Source of the DNA: Panorpa germanica
Taxonomy: Eukaryota > Arthropoda > Insecta > Mecoptera > Panorpidae
Assembly: GCA_963678705.1 (NCBI GenBank)
Contig: OY783203.1
Coordinates: 26,518,535 to 26,582,534, forward strand
DNA length: 64,000 bases
Direction: 5' to 3'
How positions within the stretch are numbered: position 1 is the stretch's first letter; each line of letters starts with the position of its first letter. The notes below the pieces were generated by a model. That model saw nothing but the letters and a program-made list of their open reading frames with translations, was not told the origin of the DNA and searched no databases. Positions 12,121-23,863 of this stretch are shown here, piece by piece. Position numbers and translations under genes: made by a program.

Positions 12121-15100
12121 ATGGGTTCAATTGCTTCTGTCCTTCAATGGCACTGTGCTGAGTGTAGTTTAATAAATCCTACGGAAAGCATAAAGTGTAT
12201 AAAATGTGGAACACCAAGAAAAGTCGAGGACAGTCATGACAGTGACAAAACGTCAAACGTTCATGCAAATCCTCAAAACACTGGTGGATGTACTCCAGAG
12301 GTCGTGGAGCCAATCCAAACTGTTTCTGCACAAAGTACAGACGTAGTTACATGCATAGCTAGGTATGATTTGTAATAAATGCATTAATTCTTGTTATAGT
12401 TGTTACATAAGTTATTCAAGAGATGTTTTTGTTTATAATTTTATCGTATGATTAGAGTTTGAATACGTTTTCTTCTTTTTTTTTTCAAGAAATGCACGAG
12501 AGTCTTTGAAGTCAAAAACACTTTGTTATTGTTCTGGTGTTAACAATCCCGCCATACCACTCGTAACACATAGTTCTACGTGGAGCCCTGATTCGGGGTT
12601 GCATTTTCAAAACTCACTTGTTCATACTAAAAGCACTCCTAGTCTAACCCGTAGTTGGAGTTGCCAAAAGTGTAAACAGACGAATAAATCAGTCACTTGG
12701 CATTGTGCTGTCTGTGATCATGTAAGTGCTCACGCTCCAGTCTATAAAGTAACGCCAACCTGTGAGTGTACAGATCAAAATTCATGTGAACAGTGCATAT
12801 CTAGTTCATCATGTGCTACTTGCACAAGTTTTGATAGAACATGTTCTAATTGCATAATGATGGCAAAGGCCCACAATTATTCATACTGTTCCGAATTATG
12901 TCACAGCTGCAACTATTGTAATCCCATTCTAACACCTGTTGAGAAACCCAGTCTGAATGCTTCTAGTCTTAATATTAACAACATAAATAATGTAATTTCT
13001 GCACATGGGAAATTTTGTGACGTACAAGATGTTAGTCCTGTACGTTTACCAGCACTGCCACATAGTATTTCTACGCAAAATGTATATACATCGAAGAATA
13101 TACGGAAGACATATTCGGAAAACAGACCTATATCTCTCTTGAATGATTTAGATGGTTTTGCCAGTTCTAGTGATAATTTAGCACCTCGATCACCTAAAAG
13201 ACATACAGAAATATTTAATGATAAAACACGTTCGAAAGTGAGTCGATCATTATCGAACGGGTCTGTAGCAAACAAATCTAGTCAAGGATCAACAAATAGC
13301 GAAAATGTTGGAATATCCAATATTTTGGGAGATATTGTACGACCGCAAAGCCTTGTAGAACACAACATTCATAATAATGTAGAGGACATAAGTAAACCAG
13401 ATTCTAAAAATGTACAGAGTATACCGGAGTCTAGACAGGATCGTACGTATGCTCGGCAATTGTCTGTTCCAAATACTAATTGGGAATTAGAATATATAAA
13501 GGATTATCAGAATGAATTAAGGACTAATCTTGATTTCACACAGTGGACATGTCAGAAGTGTACATTGGAAAATAGTGGTTCAAAGGTTTCCTGTGAGGTT
13601 TGCGAGGCACCACGTAAAAATAACTCTGTTATTGTAAATAAGAGCAGACTATCCATAACAACTCTAAACCGTAATTTTCGATTTGTGAACAAGGATGGCA
13701 GTGCTAATAATTTACCGCATAATGGTGGAGTAATGGTTACGGTTAGAGATTGGGGAGACGCAAAATCAGATCAAACTGAGGCAAATGCTGTACTTCGGCC
13801 ATATCGAAAATCTTTTTCAGAAGCGAGTACTAAAGGGAATTTTGTGAGAGGACGAGGTAACCAGGAAGAAGCGGATAACTATATAAAACACAAAACAAGT
13901 AATATCTTAATAACAAAAGCTTCAAATGTCGTACAAACAAGCCAACCATCGTTACAAAGTCATACATTTATTAATAATATGCCTACATCACATACAAACC
14001 ATGATAATCACATATATCAAAATCATAACTGTAAAATACAGAATCGTTACAGCTTTCCCGACACGCTTGTAGATTCAGCGCATGCTAAACATACCGAAAC
14101 TAAGCAACAAATAATTATGAACCGTCATAATATTTCAGATAAACCGGAACCAATATATGCAGTACCAAATAAAAACAAAAATCTTAATTTACAAGGACCT
14201 CATTCAAATCATAAGCCTATGAGATATTCTTATATCGGTATCTCGAGACCACAAAATGAGGGAATTTCTGATATAAATGATGTAGCACAGAAATTTATTG
14301 AAGAAAGTCAATCTAGAATTTGCAATTCTCCTGATATTAGACCTCATGCCCCTCTTAGATCTCAAATAGAAGATTCCCAAATAAATAAAGTTCCAGTGGA
14401 AGCGAGCAATATACGAACTTCACATATCAGCACTGAAACACCTATTTCCATTGAATATTCACGAGTAGGATCTAGGTTGCAAAACAGTAAAAAAGGAATA
14501 CCACCACCGGGTTTAGATGTTTCTGAATCTTCGTATAAATCTGGGTAAGAATTGCGCTTGTTTTTTAAAGGTGTCATGATCTGTAATTGTTATTTTGTGT
14601 TTTTGAAGGTCACCCGGTAATGGAGATGGCCTTGGAGGAAAAAGAATGTGGACATGCACAAAATGTTCATACGCTTATAATCCTCTGTGGCGAGATTGTT
14701 GTGATATATGTGAATTACCAAGATCTCAACCGTCATTAACTCAGCCTAGCCTTATTACTGTGAAAGATGGACAGGTTGACAACATGATAACAATGAATAG
14801 GTAGTAATAAGGAAGTAGTACAAACATTGCATTGATAAAAGTAATAACGTTTTAAGCATTTGGTTTATGATCTTTTAGAGACAGTGTACATTATATACCA
14901 ACAAAAAGAGACCAAGGGGATCTAGAAAATGGCAACATGGCGGCAACGGAAGTGCCCATGGCATCCTTTGAACAAGATTTAGATGATGATTTTCAATTTC
15001 TAACTGGTAATAAATATATGACTTTTATTATAATCTTTGTTGCTTTATTTAATTTGTTAAAATTTAGCAGATGATAACGTCATTTTGGAGCAAGAATGGA

Positions 15101-18100
15101 CTTGTAAAAAATGTACTTTAGTCAATTCGGGAGGAGCCATGGCATGTGTTGTCTGTGGTGGGTCTAAACTTCGAAGTATTACTAGTGTCGAAGATATGAC
15201 TTTACGTAAAGGAGAATTTTGGTAAATTCAAACTTCGTTTTAAAGAACGTCGATTTTCAATGTATATTTTATTTCAACTATTAATTTACATAGGTCCTGT
15301 GCTCAGTGTACATTAAAAAATCCGTTACCATCTTTAATCTGTCTTGCTTGTAAAACTAACAAACGAGGGGTAGAAATATCTGCTCATCCAGTAACATCGG
15401 GTGCATCGGTGTCAGTAATTTCATCTAGCAGCACTCAACCTTCTACAACTTCTACTGCTATGTTAGCACCACCAGTTCCTCACAGGGGTTCTAGAAGTCC
15501 TTCACCAAGACACGGGAATAGAAATTCTGGAGCTATACCAAAAGTAATAGTCTAAGATTCGACTGCATGATTACTACGGTCATAGGTTTTTTCATCAAAA
15601 TACAATTTTTATTGATAATTTTTAATAGAGAAATATAATTCTGTTAGGTTTACTTAAAATTTGATTGATTAATTTTGTTAAAAAAAGAATTGTTTAAAAA
15701 AATTATTTCATTAAATTTTAATTCAAAGTACTCCCGGCCATATTTTGACAGGCAAGCCGGAAGAACCGTATTTCTTTATTAATAATTATCTATAAAAATG
15801 GTATTTTAATTAAAAATCAGATAGACGTAGTAATCACGCAGTCGTATCTCCTACTATAAAGCACTAATTTTGGATTTCAATTATTTAATTTTCTCGGATC
15901 TGTGAATAAAGACATTGAAATTAAGCGAAAGTATTTATGCCGTATATTAATATATTCAAAATATAATATGAAATAGAGACACAGTACTGGAGCTGTTATA
16001 TCTCAATCACGGGGCAGTTATGGACATCGCCATGTGCGTCACGCAAATGTTTCTAGAGATCATCACAGCAATGGAGATACTTCAACCAACAATCCAGTAC
16101 AACAAATATCACATGTACCGTCACCATCTTTAACATCACAGGTTCAATATTTCATTCTTGAAAAATATATTTTTTACTTACATTTAAGAGTACACAAGAT
16201 ATAAGGTTTAAATTTTATAGGTAATGGTAATTCAGAGTTCTCCTTCTTCTCGTAAAACAGCATGGCAATGTATGCTTTGTACTTACGAAAATGGCACTGC
16301 TTCTGTTGCTTGTGAAATGTGTCAGAGCTCTAGATGTTTATCATCAGCAGCTAGACCAGAAGTCGTAATGGGTAAATACGCAGCCATTTATACTCTTATT
16401 TTAATTATGTCTGAGACATGAATCATTCTATCATTTTTAAATTTAGACACCGGAAGTGTAGCTCAGGCTCAATCCCATGCATTAATTCGTCAAGAAAGTA
16501 AATTAATGGAGAATTTACGGCAAATTGAAGAAGGCCAAGCTTTACGGAAATGGGAACATATCGTTCGATACTGCACAGAAAATAATGAGCCTTTTGTCGA
16601 TGACTCTTTCCCACCTGCAGCAAGATCTCTGTATTATAACCCTAGTGAATCTCGTGACAGCCACGTAGTGCAGTGGCGTAGACCTCACGAAATAGCCAGC
16701 GATCATAGCGGGCTCTCATGGGCTGTTTTTAGAAAACCTCTTCCTTCAGATATTTCACAAGGTTTCTTATTATAATTATAAATTGATTATAACGAGAAAT
16801 AAATTGAGAAGACAAAATTGGATTTGCATATTTAAATTTTTAGGAGTGTTAGGCAACTGTTGGCTTCTCAGTGCACTTGCTGTTTTGGCAGAACGGGAAG
16901 ATTTAGTAAGAGAAGTTCTTGTCACAAAAGAGTTTTGCCCACAGGGAGCTTATCAAGTGAGATTGTGCAAAGATGGTAAATGGACCACAGTGTTAGTTGA
17001 TGATTTACTGCCGTGTGATAAACGTGGTCATCTTGTGTATTCACAGGTAATAATTATTAACTTAGATATATATAAATGATATGTATGATTGTATGTATCT
17101 ATACATGTTAAATATTACAGTTAAATATTTTGTTAAAATGTTAATATAGTATAAATATTAACCCCATTATATTTTAAAGGCAAAACGAAAACAGTTATGG
17201 GTTCCTCTTATTGAAAAAGCGGTAGCGAAAATTCATGGTTGCTACGAAGCATTAGTTTCTGGACGGGCTATTGAGGGCCTGGCAACTTTAACTGGAGCTC
17301 CATGTGAAAGTGTCCCCTTGCAACCAACATCACTACCTACTCCCAGTGAAGATGAGCTTGACCGAGATCTTATTTGGGCGCAGTTGCTATCATCTCGTTT
17401 AGCAATGTTCTTGATGGGAGCATCTTGTGGCGGTGGAAATATGAAGGTAAAAACAAAGTAGTGATATACTACTGAGTGTTGTAAAGTATTTTGAGTAAAT
17501 TGATTTTTACGTTTTCAAGGTTGATGAAGAAGAGTATCAAAGCAAAGGTTTACGTCCTCGCCATGCTTATTCAGTTTTAGACGTACGAGATTTAAAAGAG
17601 GCACGTTTACTTAGACTACGTAATCCTTGGGGACATTATAGTTGGCGCGGTGATTGGTCAGATGATTCAAGTTTATGGACTCCACAACTGAGGGAAATGT
17701 TGATGCCTCATGGTGCTTCAGATGGAGTATTTTGGATTTCTTTCGAAGATGTCTTGAAGTATGTCTTGTAATATTTTTAGTCAAATAAAGAAAAAGTCAT
17801 GTTAATTTATATATATTTACATTGGAACAGGTATTTTGACTGTATAGACATATGTAAAGTACGCAGTGGATGGAATGAAGTTCGACTTCGAGGCACTTTA
17901 CCTCCACTTTGCTCTTTGGGACACTTGTCATGTGTCCTTCTTACTGTTTTGGAACCTACAGAAGCTGAATTTACTCTTTTTCAAGAAGGACAAAGGTATT
18001 TCTAAAGGCTGGGAGTAATCTTGTCCACTCAGGAACCTAAGAGCATACTCAGTGCCGATCTCTTGCTTCCTTTTTTAGATTCCCATTATGTATATTCCTG

Positions 18101-19643
18101 GCTAGTTCTGTTTATTATTTTTATCACATGTTCCTTATTACACTTTCTTCCCATTATTCCATTTATTAATTTGAAAGTCTCTTTAGGATATGTATATGTT
18201 TTACATCCGTGAAGTGGCAATATCTTATAATGAAAGTGAGAAGTTATTTAAAAAATGTTTAAATATTTAATCATAAATCGCTTTAATATTTGTTATTTTA
18301 AAATGGAAATTTAGTTAAAAGTAAACCAAATTCAATTTGCCTAGTGCCCAGTGTCGATTGACTTTATTAAATTTCCAGAGATATATTACACTAAACATCC
18401 GCGGCCCATAGTTTAAAAATCTCTGGGTAATGGTTAAGAAGTAGAAATTGTGAAAATAATATTAACATACTTACAAGTGTGTTCTAAATTAGTAATTGAA
18501 TATTTTTTGTTTACTGAAAAATGTATAATTTTTGCCATTTCATTTTGATATCACTAAAGGATAACATCATTTTTCTTTAAAAAAAGGAATTCAGAAAAGT
18601 CCCAACGCTCGCAACTCGATTTATGTGTCGTTGTATTTCGTACTCGTTCTCCGGCACAACCGGAAGTGGGGCGTTTAGTTGAACATAGCAAACGCCAGGT
18701 GAGTACAAATCTTGGAATATGTATATATATAGAATGTGTGAATGATGTTGTGTATTATATTAGGTACGCGGATTTGTGGGATGTCACAAAATGCTTGAAA
18801 GAGATTTATACATGCTTGTATGCTTAGCATTTAATCATTGGCATACTGGAATTGATGATCCGGCAATTTACCCACGTTGCGTTTTAGCAATTCATAGTTC
18901 TAAACGACTTCTAGTTGAGCAAATTACTCCACCTACATTTGTATTAGCGGATGCAATTATAAGTTTAACCTTAGCCAAAGGTCAGAGACACGAAGGACGT
19001 GAAGGGATGACAGCATATTATCTTACTAAAGTAAACATTTTTTATTTAAAAATTATTATTCTTAATATTTTACTTACAAAATATGTGTTTTAATACTTTT
19101 TAATACGTTTTATTATTATTAACTTTAGGGTTGGGCAGGTTTAGTAGTAATGGTTGAGAACCGACATGAGAACAAATGGATTCATGTTAAATGTGATTGC
19201 CAAGAAAGTTACAATGTCGTATCAACTAGAGGAGAGCTACGAACTGTGGACTCTGTGCCTCCGTTACAAAGGTAAGTGTTGAATGCAATACATGAATTTC
19301 AAGAAAATAATGATGCCCTTCATAGTAAACTAAATTTAGTTGTTAATTTTAATGTATTTTAAATTTGAAACTATCAAGCCTGCATATATTATTTATTAGT
19401 AATATACCAAAATGCAATATAAGATTACAAGTATTAGCATTTAAATTTCTTTAAAATTTTAGACAAGTGATTATCGTACTTACCCAATTAGAGGGAAGTG
19501 GAGGATTTTCAATTGCACATCGTTTAACTCACAGACTGGCTAATAGTCAAGGTTTGCATGATTGGGGTCCTGGAGGAGCTACTCACTGCCCCCCTCTGGA
19601 TCATCAAGTTCATGCACTTCACGCCCCACGCCTTATCACGTGA
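12121..19643 (+). CDS. sol: Calpain-D / small optic lobes (CAPN15 family)
   Basis: Seventeen coding exons: 12121-12362, 12490-14544, 14609-14800, 14879-15006, 15068-15221, 15294-15543, 15977-16141, 16221-16371, 16447-16761, 16844-17046, 17180-17446, 17520-17758, 17831-17995, 18587-18698, 18764-19030, 19129-19271 and 19463-19643. They sum to 5229 nt, about 1742 aa, in phase throughout. The N-terminal half holds seven RanBP2-type WxCxxC...CxxC zinc fingers, with W near residues 10, 137, 433, 780, 883, 924 and 1077. A calpain CysPc domain follows, with catalytic Cys about 1223 (VLGNCWLL), His about 1389 ([10 protein letters not shown]) and Asn about 1409 (RLRNPWGH). After it comes the SOL-homology C-terminal region. 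SOL proteins are atypical calcium-independent-looking calpains. In Drosophila loss of sol causes optic-lobe degeneration, and the zinc fingers of this family bind ubiquitin. Odd points are the 2055-bp exon 2 and an extra Cys-rich patch after finger 2. Confidence 0.96.
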
Positions 19644-19952
19644 TAACAGTGCGATGAACAATATATTAACAAATTTATTTCAATTTCAGTGTTCATGTTA
19701 AACAGACAAATCGGAGTTCGTACATTTCTAAATTAATTTGTGTTTTCAATTTGTCATTGATACACTTATGCACATATTTTTATTATGCAGTATTAATCAC
19801 ATTTTGTGACAGCATGATATGCGATAAGTTTTGTATTATTATAGTACTTTGAAATTGGTAAGGTAAAATAGACAACCTTACCTTATAGAGGTTGTCACCA
19901 ATAGTTTAACCAGTCTGACCTATAATCTTTGTTAGAACCACTCAGTAGCTGT

Positions 19953-19990
19953 ATATATAACCAGCCAGGATGCGAGGATTGGTTATATAC
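19953..19990. other. Stem-loop in the proximal sol 3' UTR
   Basis: GTATATAACCA on the right arm (read on the minus strand, 19990-19980) matches the left arm at 19953-19963 (ATATATAACCA) with at most the terminal base pair in doubt, around a loop of about 16 nt. In RNA this would form a hairpin of about 10 bp, 310 nt after the stop. Role unknown. An AT-rich region can form such pairs by chance. Confidence 0.4.
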
Positions 19991-22392
19991 TAAGTCATTA
20001 CTGATATATATCCATGTGATTTATAGGTGATGTGATATTTTATTATTTGGAAATTATTATGAATAGTAGAAAATATTGTTTTATGTAAATATAGAACAAT
20101 ATTTTTAATGTTATTGTATCGAAGATCTGCCCATTGTAATTCAATTGTGTTTATTTGCATTTATTAATTTTTAAGTTATTATATTTTCCAAACACTTGTT
20201 CAGTATTGTTCCTAATAGGTTTATAGTATTAGTAGAACATACATTATATAAAAGATCTGATATTACACGATTATTATGCGATATTTATATCTATGGCAAA
20301 ACAAAACCTTTTTTCGATTTAAATACAATGTATTATATTAAGTTAAATAACATCCATATTGAAATAGTCAATAGTTATAGAAGTGTGTGTTTGAGGAGTA
20401 AATGTTTGTTACTATACCGTTATATACCTTTATTGTAATTTTCACTAGATCGATACTCTTTCTAAAATATTACTTTTTTGTACGCTTTTTTAATATTCAT
20501 TTCTATCGTTTTACAAGACTGATGCGGGACTGTAAGTTCTTGATATAAATATGCAAACATGTAAAAGACAAAATTTGTTTTTGTTATATATCTTTAAAGT
20601 GTTGAGCTCTATTTCTCAACTATCTTAAAATTTCTAGCTATTTATTTAAGTAAATAATCTCTATATGTAAAATTACTTTACAATTGAATAACCATACAGT
20701 TATCACATTTTAAATATAATAAAATCCTTCGCATACTCATATTCGATAGTAAATTCGATTTCAGTAATCGATTGATTGGAAAATATCTGTTATGAATGTT
20801 TAAGATTATTTTTTAATTATGTGAATATATATTAAGGGCCGGTGTTATAATTTATAATTAGTCGGCCAATTTTTAGACATATGAAAATAAAAATAAAATT
20901 CAGGTATCTTGAATTACTAACAATATTGCTTGAAAATTTTAAATTATTATCGTAAAATACCAAATTTATATAAATTTTCTAGCTTTGAAAAATATATATT
21001 TTGGCGTATACGTGATACTTAAATAGAAACGTTAAACGTTTATTTCTATTGAAAAATCAGGATTTATACATATGTAGTGTACAAATAGTATGTAAATATG
21101 TGTTTCTATAGTTCAATTTAAGAGAGATTGCATTTAACTTATTCCTAAAAAAAGTTTATCCGTATAAATCTATGATACGATGAATCTTCTTTACTGCTAC
21201 ATACATTATAGGAAAATGAGTGAGACAGTGTTTTTCCATCTCTGGTAAATTGAACTATATATTTTATGTGAACTTAAATTTCATTGTAGTAAATTACCAG
21301 TTTAGATTATTTTCTGGGTTTTGTTCTACAGACTTCGGAATTGTAACAAATTATTATAATTCCTTGATTATAATATCAGCCCTTAGTTGAATATTTGTCA
21401 TAAGGACAGTGAACATTTTACTATTTATTGTTAGTTTAGAAACGAATTCAAATATTTGTCGATATGTATTATTATATATACAGTTAATATAAATAAACCC
21501 TATTTAAGAGTATACTAAAGCTATACCTAATACATATTCCAAATATATCATCTAAGTTAAACAATGGCCATAGTTGTTATTTATTTACCTTAGTGTATTT
21601 ACCTATAGCTATAACTATGTGTAATCGATTGGAATATATTCTCTAAGGAAGTTTAAAATATGGTAGCAATCAATATATATACCCGCTAAAAACAATGTTA
21701 TTTTTTTATGTGTTTAGGGTTTATTTAATATAACAATGTTGTTAAAAATATACGTTTTTACGTATAACATTTTATGATCTATTTTCCTATATTCTGAAAA
21801 ATAATACCATAAGCAAATTAATGAAATCGTAAAATTCCTTGAAAATATCTTTTTTAGACATTATAAAATCTGTAGAAGCATTTTTAAGGATAAAAGGTTA
21901 ACAATGTATCTTTATAATTTGATTTTATTATGGTAAGCAAATTTCAGATTAAATATTGCTGGTTTCGCTTAAGTAAAATATTGTCCGAATTTAAGGGAAC
22001 CTTTATGTTTTGAGTTTAGCGGGTATATGCAAAACCTCTGGGAAGAAGGGGTCTCTAACTCAGTAAAATTCTGACTAGATACAATTGAATTTATCGTCAG
22101 ACTAGAAAATGACATCATTTAACGCGAACTTAGTAAATTGTGACTTGATATAACAAAATTTTAGATTTTGAGAGGTTACAAAAATATTAGTTGCCCTGAG
22201 ACTCATAAGGCCTTATATAACTTCAAAAGTATTGCCATAAAACTTAAGTTCTTTATGCAATGGTTTGCAACTGACTACACTTAAAGTATATTATACTCAT
22301 ACTCATGCACTTCATCTTACGGATTTTTCTGAGATATTTCATTTGTAGTCAAGTAAAAGTAACAGATTGTTAATAGCACGTTGCCCAGGACT

Positions 22393-22575
22393 TTAACGGT
22401 AGTTCTTATGTTTGTGCTTATGCACATGAGATTTCCCTATATTTCCAGGACTATAAGTTCCCGATTGTTCGATCTGCCTCGGCGTACACATAAGCCATTT
22501 TTCGCAGAGTTTCAGCGTTATTGAAGTTGAGGAGCTTTCATTGCAAAGCTCGTCTTCCAGGATTTTTTTGCCCAT
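22393..22575 (-). CDS. Candidate small ORF, 60 aa, unknown
   Basis: ATG at 22575 to TAA at 22393, with an in-frame stop two codons before the ATG. The frame therefore stands alone or is a first exon. The predicted peptide starts MGKKILEDELCNESSSTS and ends in a His/Lys-rich tail, HVHKHKHKNYR. It contains two Cys residues (plus one in MCTPRQ) and no signal peptide. Roughly half the third codon positions are G or C, well above the AT-rich surroundings, which is the main argument that it is coding. I do not recognise the family. It could be a lineage-specific small protein, a terminal exon of a longer gene or a decayed insertion. No poly(A) signal or splice structure settles this. Confidence 0.35.
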   Translation of the reverse strand: MGKKILEDELCNESSSTSITLKLCEKWLMCTPRQIEQSGTYSPGNIGKSHVHKHKHKNYR

Positions 22576-23774
22576 TTCTTAAATAGATAAGTATATATTC
22601 CGGATTTTTCCTCTTTCATATTTCAAAAATGTTTCATAACATTTCTACTTTCTGCGAGCATTACTTGAACACTTGGTTTACAAAATTTTAACGAATAAAT
22701 AGATATACTGCGCAATATTTATGATGTTTCGAAATATATTTAAAATCTTATAGATATTGTTGATAGTTTCAATTTCGTGGAACATGAAATGATACAACCA
22801 TTTTAGATATGTAACAGTAAGGTTGTGGTGGGGCCTGGCATATATCCGACCCTCTGACTTTTTTTTATTCGGATACCGGAAAAATAGTATAAAAGTATTG
22901 AATAATAGAAACGATTAATACAAGAAATTACTCTGGCCTAATTACGTGTACCGGATATCCGGTGTTAAATCCTTTCGGAATATCCGAACATTTTACTATC
23001 GCATACAAACTTGCTTATAGTATCATTTAGACATCATTTTTATGATGTCGAATCATTAATGTCATAGTATTAAAGCAAATCTTTTCAAGAGACAGTCCAG
23101 GGAAAATTATTAAGTTTTGTACTCTTATATAGGTACAATAGGGCGCATCACATTACTGTAGTGTTTGTCTTATTTTTCTTGCAATCATAGCGGAATTAAC
23201 TGGATAACCAGCTGAACTGTAAAAACTCGAACATGTTGCTCATAACTGTTTCTGTTTTTACTAATTTAATTATTCAAAACCCTGAGTAAATTTTATTGTT
23301 ATTCTGTTAAGAATAATTTATTATTTAATATTTAAATACAGTCTAGTCATTAATTATTTAAGTGAAAATTAATTAAAATTTAGATCAATTGTACTGTACG
23401 TTTGTGATAAAATGGCAAATATTTAATCATATATATTATAATGTTCAATAAATTTTTTAAAATGTCTTGATTGCTTTGTGTATTTAAATGGGGCCAGTTT
23501 ACATTTATATTTCTTTCTAATTTATGAAATTCAAAGTATATTATTGTTAAATATTAATATATTACATGTTCTTAAATGTTCTTTTTGGTAGATTCTCTGT
23601 ATCAGTTTGAAACGTCTGTAATAAAAGAATAAATTACCAAATAAAAACTTATTTTTATTCTCATTCATATTTTCAAAAATTTCTAAAATAAGTCTGTGAC
23701 TTATTTAAGTAATTAAACAATTAGTTATAAATAGTTAATTATTATTATATTTAAAAATGAAACAAATATTATTT

Positions 23775-23787
23775 TTTATTGTTTATT
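23775..23787 (-). terminator. PIG-Z polyadenylation signals
   Basis: Two TTTATT hexamers on the plus strand (23775-23780 and 23782-23787), i.e. AATAAA on the minus strand, 75-90 bp past the PIG-Z stop. The assignment is by position and motif. Confidence 0.5.
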
Positions 23788-23863
23788 ATTATATAATTAT
23801 TACAATTCATTTAAATAAAATAAGTAGTGACTAGAATGCTTTAAAATGATTTTGTTTAGTGGT

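Larger units (their letters stand above)
19644..23863. other. sol 3' UTR and intergenic sequence
   Basis: 4.2 kb without a known gene between the convergent sol and PIG-Z genes. It includes the presumed sol 3' UTR, with several AATAAA hexamers (for example near 20885 and 21490), a small stem-loop at 19953-19990, and a candidate minus-strand small ORF at 22393-22575, listed separately. Low-quality open frames around 20196-20438 look like AT-rich chance. Confidence 0.5.

Noticed and set aside
12913-13275. Open frame of 120 codons on the minus strand
   Set aside because: It lies wholly opposite the large sol exon 2, which is clearly coding on the plus strand. It is an antisense shadow.
20196-20438. 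80-codon plus-strand frame downstream of sol
   Set aside because: AT-rich composition, Ile/Tyr/Leu-heavy peptide and no coding bias, in the presumed 3' UTR.
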